The notes beneath the pieces are model-generated. The model was given only the letters and a program-made list of their open reading frames with translations. It did not search any database and was not told where the DNA came from. DNA of 12,343 nt, from positions 1-12,343 of the forward strand of contig SKGJ01000361.1 in assembly GCA_007117525.1 (NCBI GenBank), given 5' to 3'. The stretch comes from Alkalimonas sp. GTDB lineage: Bacteria; Pseudomonadota; Gammaproteobacteria; Enterobacterales; Alteromonadaceae. Shown here one piece after another: positions 1 through 8,900 of the stretch (its first letter is position 1; the number at the start of each line of letters is the position of its first letter). The position numbers and the translations under genes are program-made.

Positions 1-51
1 ATTCAGCACATAACTATAGCGGTTAAAGTTCTGAATATTGTTTGGCTGCTG
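1..51 (-). pseudogene. RHS-core continuation beyond the MITE (partial, runs off window)
   Basis: All 51 bases are identical to 3256-3306 inside the RHS core of the large gene. Read on the minus strand they encode QPNNIQNFNRYSYVLN, the stretch that precedes the DPSG end of the core. This is the downstream part of the displaced core copy at 207-770, separated from it by the inserted element at 52-319. Joining the two parts with a single TA gives ADPVQQPNN in frame, against ADPFIQQPNN in the large gene. A second polymorphic C-terminal domain probably follows outside the window, but that cannot be seen here. Confidence 0.75.
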
Positions 52-53
52 TA

Positions 54-77
54 TATACCCAAGTAACCTCAAAATGC
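54..77 (+). repeat. Left terminal inverted repeat of the MITE
   Basis: Begins TATACCCAAGT and pairs with 296-319 read on the other strand. The only differences are at repeat positions 12 and 19 (A here, G in the other arm). Sequence outside this repeat (1-51) is RHS core. Confidence 0.85.
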
Positions 78-85
78 GAGTTTCA

Positions 86-182
86 GAGCCTTTGGGCGCT
101 TTCAATGCAAGGCACACTAGCGACGCAATGTCGACCACCTTGCTAGTCAGGGTAACACCGCAGTGGAAGCGCCCAGAGGCTC
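86..182. repeat. Internal hairpin of the MITE
   Basis: Arms 86-104 and 164-182 are inverted repeats with 17 of 19 positions complementary, built around GGGCGCTT. A smaller pair (GCAAGG at 107-112, CCTTGC at 137-142) lies in the loop. As RNA or single-stranded DNA this would fold strongly, a common property of MITEs. Whether it also stops transcription is unknown. Confidence 0.65.
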
Positions 183-206
183 CCGCAGGGCGGGGCTAAA
201 AGCACT

Positions 207-770
207 TTAAGCGGCGTTAGCTGTTGTCGATTTGGAACCACCAAACCTTCCAACAACTGCCTTGCCTAAAGCGCTTTTATCTCCCGCTGAAGCCTGCATC
301 TTGAGGTCACTTGGGTATACTGGATCAGCTTGCAGGAAACGCCCCAATATTGGGTCGTACACCCGCCCGCCCATATGGATGAGCCCGACATCGTCGATTT
401 GCTCGTGGCCGGTGTAGCCCCTAAGGGTTAATGCACTGGTCAGCAAACCAGAGCTGGCCTCGGCATGGCGCAGACCCCTGCTCTCGGTATCACGCCTGGC
501 ACCAAACACATCAAAGCTCATCACCTGCTCGGTAACGCCATTGGCATTGGCAACCACATGGGTAGAGCCCAGGTGATCGGTCAGCATATAGCGGATCACC
601 GATTGCGCTGCCGTCTGAGTGGCCAGCTTGCTAACCACCGCTACCCCACCAACATAGCGGCGCTGCAACCAGGTGTCGCTGCCCATCCGGATCAGCTCGA
701 CATTGCCGATGGTGCGCACTCTTTCACTTGATGGATAAAGCTGGCACTCGTATAAATTGTTAAAGAGCAA
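207..770 (-). CDS. Displaced RHS-core fragment, truncated by MITE insertion
   Basis: The region 322-711 encodes 130 residues of RHS core, from IGNVELIRMG through the hallmark LTDHLGSTH and GRVYDPILGRFLQADP. It differs from the matching segment of the large RHS protein at only two residues (V for I after STHV, R for W in TESWG). The YDP and ADP aspartates of the RHS protease region are kept. After ADP the frame enters the MITE and ends with a foreign tail of ~37 residues (VYPSDLKM to TTANAA). The N-terminal ~20 residues (LYECQLYPSSE) do not match the large protein. The only start is a TTG at 770, and the frame is open only as far as a TGA at 788-786, so independent translation is doubtful. This is best read as a displaced toxin-tip cassette core, not a working gene. 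Confidence 0.7.
   Translation of the reverse strand: MLFNNLYECQLYPSSERVRTIGNVELIRMGSDTWLQRRYVGGVAVVSKLATQTAAQSVIRYMLTDHLGSTHVVANANGVTEQVMSFDVFGARRDTESRGLRHAEASSGLLTSALTLRGYTGHEQIDDVGLIHMGGRVYDPILGRFLQADPVYPSDLKMQASAGDKSALGKAVVGRFGGSKSTTANAA
296..319 (-). repeat. Right terminal inverted repeat of the MITE
   Basis: Read on the minus strand it begins TATACCCAAGT, matching the left repeat at 22 of 24 positions. RHS-core sequence resumes at about 320-322. Confidence 0.85.
322..711. repeat. Direct repeat of RHS core, copy 2
   Basis: Aligns without gaps to 3314-3703 (constant offset 2992). By eye I count about 25 mismatches in 390 bases, roughly 94% identity, mostly at third codon positions. Both copies have the same orientation. 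Confidence 0.9.
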
Positions 771-788
771 ACTATATTGGCGATATCA

Positions 789-1454
789 TCAGTCACACTT
801 TTTTGATGGAATTGCTCCTCCTTGCCGGTAAACCATCAAACGCTCACTGATCAGTGATTTCAGTTCAGGAGCTTTAACACGTTGTTCCAGCTCAAATAAC
901 GCAGTAATACCATCTTCTTCATGTAGGTGGTCTAAAGCAATCACTGCAAATGTTGATAAACCCTGAGCTTCCGTTCTAACAATATCAGCTAATAGCGGTA
1001 CATCTACTGCCAGTCCAACATAAGCCAGCATTCGTATAGCTAATGCCCGCTCAGAGATGCTCCTGTTTTGTACATGACTTAACACAAAAGAACGCAACTC
1101 GTCATTCGGAACAGATTCCAAACAAAGACGTGTAGTCATTCCTAACAGACCTGCAAGCTGAATACGTACCCGGTCAGTTTCCAACAAAGCATGCCGGTCC
1201 ATGCCATTTAAAGCATGCTTGCGCTGCCATAGCAGTACAAACTCTTTTGCAAGATACTCACGATTACCTCGTCCCCAATCCCGGTTTAATGCATTCAGAA
1301 CCTCATTCACAGGACGACGAAATGCTATCGGATCTTGGGGCATTTCGGTTATCATATTCTGTTGGTGCAAAACTGCTTCAAGCTCTGTCAATTCAGTAGC
1401 TTGCGTGCTGAACACAATCAAAAATAAATGCAAAAAATATTCACTAACAATCAT
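789..1454 (-). CDS. Exported HEAT-like helical protein of the RHS toxin tail cluster
   Basis: I prefer the ATG at 1454, because the product then opens with a hydrophobic signal-peptide-like segment (MIVSEYFLHLFLIVFSTQA, cleavage near STQA/TE). The mature part is ~200 residues. It is largely helical with repeated short helices such as SERALAIRMLAYVG, LSTFAVIALDHL and GITALFELEQRV, which resemble HEAT/armadillo repeats. A longer reading frame reaches a TTG at 1559 and would overlap the preceding gene. Its extra 35 residues would hide the signal peptide, and part of them looks like degraded RHS core. The signal peptide lacks an obvious basic n-region, so export is likely but not certain. It is third in the AT-rich run after the RHS gene, so a periplasmic immunity or accessory role is possible. 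I recognise no family. Confidence 0.7.
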   Translation of the reverse strand: MIVSEYFLHLFLIVFSTQATELTELEAVLHQQNMITEMPQDPIAFRRPVNEVLNALNRDWGRGNREYLAKEFVLLWQRKHALNGMDRHALLETDRVRIQLAGLLGMTTRLCLESVPNDELRSFVLSHVQNRSISERALAIRMLAYVGLAVDVPLLADIVRTEAQGLSTFAVIALDHLHEEDGITALFELEQRVKAPELKSLISERLMVYRQGGAIPSKKCD

Positions 1455-1536
1455 CCCGCAACCAACATCATACTTTTGCAAACATGTATCAGTGCCAACC
1501 CAACCAAAGCTCATTGCTTGAGTACACTCACCACTA

Positions 1537-1983
1537 CTAACTTCCGTTATTATGATCAATAAACCTTCTAATCATTTCAAAATCTTTTATTTCCAAAATA
1601 AGCTCATGGTGTTTATTTAACTTCTCAAGCATTGCGTGATGCCATAAGATCAACTCAGGATGATTACAGATATCCTTACTACCTAATAATTTTGCTATTA
1701 ACTGCCTAGCCATGACATCCGAATGAGCAGAAGGTGCAAACAGTGTTTCTGCCTGCTGCAATGACAAACCAAAACTCTGCTGTAAGCGTTCCTCAATTTC
1801 TTTTTCCCCTGTATGTAGTTGCATATCGCATGCAACATTTACCTGCTCAATGAGCCGATAAGTTAGTGAAAAAGCTCCTATTGCTCTAGCAAACTTTCTG
1901 TGATCGGATATATCATCCGATGCTAGTGCCTGGACTGATATCATATTGGCTAGCAATATAGTGAAAATGTAAATTAACTTCAT
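1537..1983 (-). CDS. Exported small protein, second gene after the RHS toxin
   Basis: A 148-residue protein with a clear Sec signal peptide: basic K2, hydrophobic core IYIFTILLANMISV, and an ALA site giving cleavage after residue 21. The mature part is helical and contains two cysteines (in VACDM and KDICNH) that could form one disulfide in the periplasm. The ATG overlaps the stop of the preceding gene by four bases (ATGA), which indicates translational coupling, and a GGAAG lies about 10 bases upstream. GC is visibly lower than in the RHS core. Position and overlap suggest it works with the toxin C-terminal domain, for example as a periplasmic immunity component. The fold and mechanism are not recognised. 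Confidence 0.75.
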   Translation of the reverse strand: MKLIYIFTILLANMISVQALASDDISDHRKFARAIGAFSLTYRLIEQVNVACDMQLHTGEKEIEERLQQSFGLSLQQAETLFAPSAHSDVMARQLIAKLLGSKDICNHPELILWHHAMLEKLNKHHELILEIKDFEMIRRFIDHNNGS

Positions 1984-2369
1984 TGATTAACATCTTCCAA
2001 CGTACGAAAACTGTAGTCCGCTGAAACATTAACGATAGCTAACACAGCAAATGCAATAAGCCACAGTAAGGATTCATTTACCTTGCTATCCACTGCCCAC
2101 TTTGTAAAACAAGCCACACCCATCGCTCCCCCCTCAAGCAAAAATAAAAATTTCCAATACCACTTGGATAAATAGCTACTTCTAAGAAAGTAGAACACAA
2201 TACTGTAGTAGAGTGCGCCTACCGATAGAGGTATGGCTAAGTAAAAATACACTCCAGCTGCAAGGTACTCCCGTACAAACCATAGAGACGATAACACTAA
2301 TAAAGCAAATATGGCGAATAGTGCATTATGCAAATAAACTGCGTCAGTTATATGCTGATTACTTGTCAT
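1980..2369 (-). CDS. Four-helix inner-membrane protein, candidate immunity protein
   Basis: A 129-residue protein with four predicted membrane helices, roughly at residues 12-31 (LFAIFALLVLSSLWFV), 35-60, 70-87 (FLFLLEGGAMGVACF) and 98-116 (LLWLIAFAVLAIVNV). Its ATG lies inside the last codons of the giant RHS gene (ATGACAAGTAA, 11-base overlap), so the two are translationally coupled. In RHS and CDI systems the gene directly after the toxin tip usually encodes its immunity protein. A polytopic membrane immunity protein would fit a toxin that attacks the inner membrane, or one that must be stopped there. The immunity role is inferred from position only; the sequence matches no family I know. 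Confidence 0.75.
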   Translation of the reverse strand: MTSNQHITDAVYLHNALFAIFALLVLSSLWFVREYLAAGVYFYLAIPLSVGALYYSIVFYFLRSSYLSKWYWKFLFLLEGGAMGVACFTKWAVDSKVNESLLWLIAFAVLAIVNVSADYSFRTLEDVNQ

Positions 2370-2931
2370 TTTTCTTTTCCCAAGGCAAGCGGTTGATTAC
2401 TTCTGAGACCCCAGCTCCGATAGCATTAACAACAGGATGCTTTGCTCCGCGACTAATAGTGGAGTTCATAGCTTCCACAATGCCGCCAGTAACATTTTTA
2501 GCAGTAATACCATCTTGATAAGACCCATAAGCCAACTCCGCTCTAGATAAAGACTCATAAACCGTAAAACCAATCACTAATGAACCATATTTTATAGTAT
2601 TGTAACTATATCGTGCCGTAACAGCTTGCGAGTGCCAGAACTCCGCCCTTGTGCGCAATAACTCAAGTTCGAAAGATGTCAACTCATTTGCATGAGGATG
2701 CCTACGAATCGCTTCCAAAAAATCATTAGCAGCCTTTACCACACTATTTGCATCATAGTCATCATTACCTAAAAGATCGTTCACCACTTGCAGCCCATGC
2801 TGTAACTCATTTAATGGTTTTCCTTGTGTAACAGCAGTTACCTTATGCGGTCCTTTGCCATCAAAGCCATCAGAATTTCTTCGAGAACTACTTCCGTGCC
2901 CATCAGTACTCGCAGTCCCCTGCTCATTATT
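2359..2931 (-). other. Variable C-terminal (putative toxin) domain of the RHS giant
   Basis: About 190 codons after the hydrophobic pre-toxin segment. Base composition drops in GC close to 2930, where protein character also changes from Ala/Gly-rich to a charged linker (SSSRRNSDGFDGKG) and then a helical domain (ELQHGLQVVNDLL, TSFELELLRTRAEFW). One moderately hydrophobic stretch, YGSLVIGFTVYESL, could insert in or rest on a membrane. I see no recognisable HNH, ADP-ribosyltransferase, deaminase or papain-like catalytic motif. Calling it a toxin rests on its position after the DPSG core and on the coupled downstream genes. Confidence 0.6.
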
Positions 2932-5900
2932 CACCGGCTGCGGTGCATTCGGGCTATCCGCTGCGGCCTGCCCCAGCTTCATTAACCCACCCATGGCGGC
3001 ATTAAACGCCAGTCCCTTCGCGTACCCCTTCGCCATCCCTCCGGCAAAGTTCGCCATCGCCGTGCCACCCCCTTCAATCGCACGGATGGCCCCCACCGCC
3101 ATCTGGGCATAACCATAATACTGATAAGCGGTCAGCGCCATACCAAGCGCGGTACCAAAGGCCGTGGCAGCGGTCGCTGCGGCTACGTAGTTCACCGCCC
3201 ACACTACCAGCAGTTGGAAGAAATAGCCCGATGGATCGGTCGCATTCAGCGGGTTATTCAGCACATAACTATAGCGGTTAAAGTTCTGAATATTGTTTGG
3301 CTGCTGGATAAAAGGATCGGCCTGCAGAAAACGTCCCAATATAGGGTCGTACACCCGCCCACCCATATGGATGAGCCCGACATCGTCGATTTGCTCATGG
3401 CCGGTGTAGCCCCTAAGGGTTAATGCACTGGTCAACAGCCCCGAACTGGCCTCGGCATGGCGCAGGCCCCAGCTTTCAGTATCGCGCCTGGCGCCAAAGA
3501 CGTCAAAGCTCATCACCTGCTCAGTAACGCCATTGGCATTGGCAATCACATGGGTAGAGCCCAGGTGATCGGTCAGCATATAGCGGATCACCGATTGCGC
3601 TGCCGTCTGAGTGGCCAGCTTGCTCACCACGGCTACCCCACCAACATAGCGGCGCTGCAACCAGGTGTCGCTGCCCATTCGGATCAGCTCGACATTGCCG
3701 ATGTAGCGGGTTTCCTTGATTTGCGGAATAAAGGTGGTGATGCTGCTCATCATAATCGGGATAAAGTTGCCATTGGCGCCACCAAACTCGACCCGCTTGT
3801 AATGATTGCCGAACGGATCGTAGCTGAAATCAACCTGATAGCTGCCCTTGCTGATACGGGTTGGTTTGTTCCAGCTGTTGTAGCTTAGCTGGCGCTCGTT
3901 ATCCCGCACCATATTGCCGTTGGCATCGTACTGGTAGCTGTTCGGCCGCGCACCCGTTACCCGGGTCACCGCATGCGGCCTTGCACTCTCGTAATGGTAG
4001 GTACCCACCCCGGTTTTGGAGGTAATATTGCCCAGCGCATTGTAAGCGATGGTGACATTGGTATTGCCTTTCGGGCTGGTAATACGGCTGGTGCGTACCC
4101 GGTTTAAGGTGTCGTAAGTGAAATCTTCCTTATTCCCCAGCGTATCATCCCGCCGCCATTCCAGGTTGCCCAACACATCCCAGCGGTAATGCCAGTTCTG
4201 CAATTGCGGCTGACCGCTGGCAGTGGTTTGAATGCGGGTAAGCAAGCCGGTGTTGGCATCGTACTGCCGGGTGCGGTTGATGCGGTCACCCAGCCGATCC
4301 TGAGTGATGTTGCCCAGCGCATCCGCAGCCGTGGCTTGCCAGTACCGGCGCGCTGAGCCGCCGGAACGTATGTCTTTATCATCGATACTGGTCAGCCAGT
4401 GGTGGCTGTTGTAGTTGTACACCAGGCCACCGCCGGTGGCGTCAGTTTCGGTGCGCAGCCGACCCTGGCTGTCGTAACTCCACTGCTGGGTGTAAGTCGC
4501 TCCGTCATCAAACCGAATGGTTTCCTGCCGTTTGCGGGCAAAGGTATCATAGGCATAGCTGATGCGGTAGTTGGTCTTTTTATCCTCGACCGAACTGACC
4601 TGGCCTATCGCATAAGCGCCGCTATCGTAACGGGTTTCGACATCGTGTTCGATGGCACCGGATGGCGTTTTACGCAGCATCCGGCTTTGCCGGCCCAGCA
4701 GATCGTAGCTGTACTCCACCACCTGGCCTTTGGCATCCTGCTGCCGAATCAGTTCATGGAAGCCATTGTAAACGTAGTTGGTGACACCGGCATCCGGATC
4801 GGTAATGCGGGTTTTGTTGCCCCATTTGTCGTAACGTACCACCAGGTTCTTGCCACTGGGGCCTGCCAGTATGGTGCTCTTGCCATTGGCATCGTAGTAG
4901 TACCAGGCCTGGCTACCGGCCGCATCAATCACCTGCACCAAGTCGCCGGCACTGTTGTGCACTTCAGTGGTACGCCGATTGCCCGGCGCTATGCTGACCG
5001 TAGTCAGACCATTGTACTCAGTCTGCCAAAGCGAGCCATCCGGCCGGGTAACAGCGAGCACCCGTCCCTGCTCATCGTAGCTGTATAGAGTGGCCGCCGG
5101 ATTGCTACTGCCAGCGTAATAAGGAATGGTCTCCCGCTCGACCCGGCCTTTGGCATCGTAGAAGGTATCGCTGTACACCCAACTGCCGTTAAAACCTCGA
5201 GTGCTGCTACGTACTTCGCGCCCCAGTAAATCCGCATACACCCGGCGGGTAGCGGTCCCCGGTGTGACATACTCGGTGTAATACGAGGCCGTAGACGGAC
5301 AATGGCTGGTACTGGCAGTACACCAGTATTGATTTTGGCTACTCACCAACACGGCAGAGCCGGTTTTGCTGGTATTGTTGGCGGGTGTCGTGGTGGTGCG
5401 GATTAAACGCCCCAGACCATTGTAATCGTTGTATACCCGCTGGCCATTGGCATACTGAGTGTAATTGAGCAAGCCTCGATTGGTGTAATTGTAGCTGGTT
5501 CTCTGACCAAGGGCATTTTCTTCCCACATCAAGTAACGGCCAGCAGCATCGTAGCCGCGATTTGCTACCCTGGATGCCATACCAGTGGCTGATACAGTTT
5601 CCCGGGTGATTAAGCCAAAGGTATTCAGCCGATAGGTAGTAGTAATGCCACTGTCAGAGGTCATTGAGGTTAAACGGCCACGGCTATCGTAACCAAAGCT
5701 GTTTTGCAGCGTGATAGCTGCTGGTTGCGACTGACTGCCGTAATGGTTACGACGCTCTTTGCGCACTGTTTTACTGGTAAGCCGACCACCAAAGTGTTGC
5801 GATAAGCTGTACACATTGGTGGTGGTGCTGGTGATGGTACTGTAGGCATCTTGCAGCTTGTCGATTTGAGTGAGTGGCTGACCAAACAAATCGATGCTGG

Positions 5901-8900
5901 TTATTTGCTGGGTTTGGGTAGAAATAACACCACCTGAAGCGACATCGGTATTGTACAACCGCGTGGTAGAGCTGGTTGGGTAGACAAAGCGAGTTTGGGT
6001 TTTGTTGCTGTTGGTACTGAATAAGCTGTTGGATCGCAATGCATAGTTGGTGGTGGTGTCACTTTTTAAGCGCCAGCTGCCAGCGGATGTTGTCATGGAT
6101 GAGAAACCAGTGCCATCACTAAAGGATTGTAGCATATTGGGCTGCCGACAAATGCGATGATCAAAACACGGATCCGGATTACACAAACCAGGGTCGACCA
6201 AGCAAGGGTCAGTTGGGCTCGTACCACCAGACGGAGGGATGCGGATCTCGACCCGAACATTGCTAACATTGCCACGGTAGTCGCCATCCTGCCGGTATGT
6301 CATGGTGGTACGCTGACCAGCAGCCCAACTGGTGATTTGTACTTGCTCAAAGCCCAGCATGCCGCGGCCAACCTGCATCTTACCGCCTGTATAAGCATAG
6401 GTTAACCGGTCCTGTGAGGTTTGAACACTGCGTACCACCGGCACAGCCCCTTTGATATCGCGCACCAGATGGCCATTGCCCCAATTTTTTGATGGGCCGT
6501 CACTGCGGCGGGTATGCACCTCTGGCACGGCCAGAGTTGAATAATTAACAGTAGTACGCTCATTGTAACCATCGACCACTTGCACAATGCGATCCCGGCC
6601 GGTATCGGCGCGATACTTGATTTCATAACGGCCAGAAAAACGTAAGAAATCCGGGGTACCATTGCCATTCATATCAATCAGGTGCGAACTCCAGTAGTCC
6701 TCGTTCATACCATCCGAAAAGAAATCGCGCCGAACAAACTGCTGACCGACCATTTCCAGCAACTGGAAATCAAATCTAAAGTTGAACGGTGGCCTACCAG
6801 AAGTCCTGACTAACTTTTTATCAAGGACCTGCAAGCGGCCATCGCCATAAATATCCACCAGCTTCAACTGCTCTTCATCTATCACCGCTATTGGAATAGC
6901 AGCGTCAAAGCCATTGCCATTGTTAAGCCGTAAAAACCACATTTTATCGGAGCGACGGCGATACAGAATATCAGCCAGGCCATCGCCATTGATATCGGCT
7001 GCTTGCACCTGATCAATGAGATGGGTGCTGCCAATCGTGGCGTACTCATTCAAGGTGGTTCGGTTGGACGCGACCAGAATTTTCCAGAATACTGTACTGT
7101 GCGATCCGCTCAATGCAGCTGCATCCATGCTGCTAAGCTCCTGCTGCACAGCACCCTGCTCGGATGCAAAATCGGCATTTTCAACAAAATGCTGCACTGG
7201 ATACAACGCATCTGATGAAAGCGGAACAATAACGTCATCACCCTTGTCGGCTGCTGTATTGAACGAAGAATGTAAATGCGGTTGGATAAAGCAAGGTGGC
7301 TCGTGACATGGTGGTGGTGTCGGATTGGGGTCGGTGTAGGTTTGCCGAACCTGCATAATAAAGTCGGCTTTGCCGTTACCGGTAAAGTCGGTTGCTGGCA
7401 TGGTGTTGTCTTCACGATCGAAGGGCACCAGACTGACGGTGTAATTTGGACCAGGGCTGTTTAGATTAACCTGCACCGTTTCTGCTGTACTGGCAAAGCC
7501 GGTTTTGGTGCCCCGCTGAACAGACAAGCGGTTATTGACTGTATGCAACAACTCGGGTAAGCCATCACCATCCATATCCACTACATGGGTATAGGCATCG
7601 CTGCTGGTTCTCGGAATATTGGGTATTCTTGCCCTAGTAAAACCATTGCCCTGATAGCTTATCTGGTACCAGTAACCATCGCTATCACGGTACATGATTT
7701 GATCCTGTCCGTTCTTATTAATGTCAACGACTTTCCAGGTGCGGCGAAATGAGCGGTTGGCTATATTATACGTATTGCGTTCCTGCAAAGAGTTGCCGGT
7801 ATTTTCGATCAAAATAAATCGATCTGTAGAGTCTGCGCGTTCATTGCGCACATAGGCAATATCCAACAACCCATTACCATTAAAGTCCCACATCTGGTGG
7901 CCTCTATAGCGACTATTGCGAGAAATAGTGCCACTGGTTTCACGGGAAAACTCATTGAAATCGCGCTGATTCCACTGAAACTGTGTTGGACTTAAACATT
8001 GATTGTTGGCATCACAGGCCGTGATGCTTTCCAGCCGAGAGGGCGCATTGGGTCCAAGTACCGTCGCATTATGATAACGAAGATTGTAACGACGCAGTAG
8101 ATTACCATTGGCTCTGGACTCAACCCGATGCAACCGCTGGTTTGTGGTAATGCGCTGACCGGCAACATAACTTACTAACTTATCTGGTCGTGTTGCCTGA
8201 TAGATAAACCGCACTTCATTGCTTGGGCTGGTACTGCCATTACCAGTATAACGCACATGCGTCAGGTAAAACTCCAGACCTCCTGTCACTTGTTCGTAAT
8301 GGAAAGTGTAAAAGTTGCCCGACGCATCCTGTACGCGTTTCAAAGCCCAGACAAAAGCACGGCCATTGTTGGCCATTATCAAAGCATCGTTGTGGCTGCC
8401 ATGACGGCCAAAGAAGTAGGTATTACCAGAGGTATCACTGACTTCAAAACTCACCGGACCAGTTACCCCACTGCCGGTTTTGGAGACAATGCGCTCAAAC
8501 GAGCTTTGCACAGTGCGGTATTCGGTATTATTGGCACCGTAAGTCTGGCCATTGCGCGCTATGAGCTGCTGGCCATCCAGGCAGAAACGATCATTGGCAG
8601 AGAAGTCTACCCGAGTGATGTTGCCATTAAGCTCCAGGTTCTGTTCACAACGGACGATGCTGCGCAAACCTCCAATAGCCCAACCCACGCCAAGATGCCC
8701 GTTCGGTGCCCCTGAACTGTAATTCAGTGACAGCTGGGGTTGAAACTGACCGGTTGATGGTGCCAAAGTAAGCGGCAAATTGTACGAAAACTCGCCGGAA
8801 GGAGTCACTTGATGTTCCCCAGCCAGGCTACCGACATAGTCACCTTGCTGGTAAGCAACAGAAAAACCATCCGCCTGGGCATAACGAACCGTGCCAGCGT

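Larger units (their letters stand above)
52..319. mobile_element. MITE-like non-autonomous element inserted in the RHS core copy
   Basis: The element is about 265 bp and is bounded by 24-bp terminal inverted repeats (54-77 and 296-319) that match at 22 of 24 positions. The similarity continues inward imperfectly for about 60 bp on each side (54-113 against 259-319). The flanks fit a TA target duplication (52-53 and 318-319); the left end carries one extra TA. It encodes no transposase, so it would have to be moved in trans. TA targets are typical of IS630/Tc1-mariner transposases, but assignment to that family is inference. Comparison with the uninterrupted core of the large gene shows directly that this segment is an insertion. 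Its right arm supplies the last ~37 codons and the stop codon of the interrupted open frame. Confidence 0.85.

Noticed and set aside
207..321. The C-terminal ~37 residues of the displaced core copy as a new small toxin tip
   Set aside because: These residues are encoded by the MITE arm and interior, not by a tip domain; the RHS frame resumes on the other side of the element.
1455..1559. TTG start at 1559 for the HEAT-like gene
   Set aside because: It would overlap the previous gene and bury a plausible signal peptide behind 35 residues; the AGAAGG in front of it is explained by coding sequence of the upstream gene.
3457..3888. Plus-strand open frame of 143 codons
   Set aside because: It lies antisense within the conserved RHS core; the same shadow frame appears at 465-731 opposite the second copy, as expected from shared sequence.
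4399..5088. Plus-strand open frame of 229 codons with hydrophobic character
   Set aside because: It is antisense to the YD repeats; Val/Ala/Ile-rich translation is what the complement of the YD codons gives, and no ribosome site was seen.
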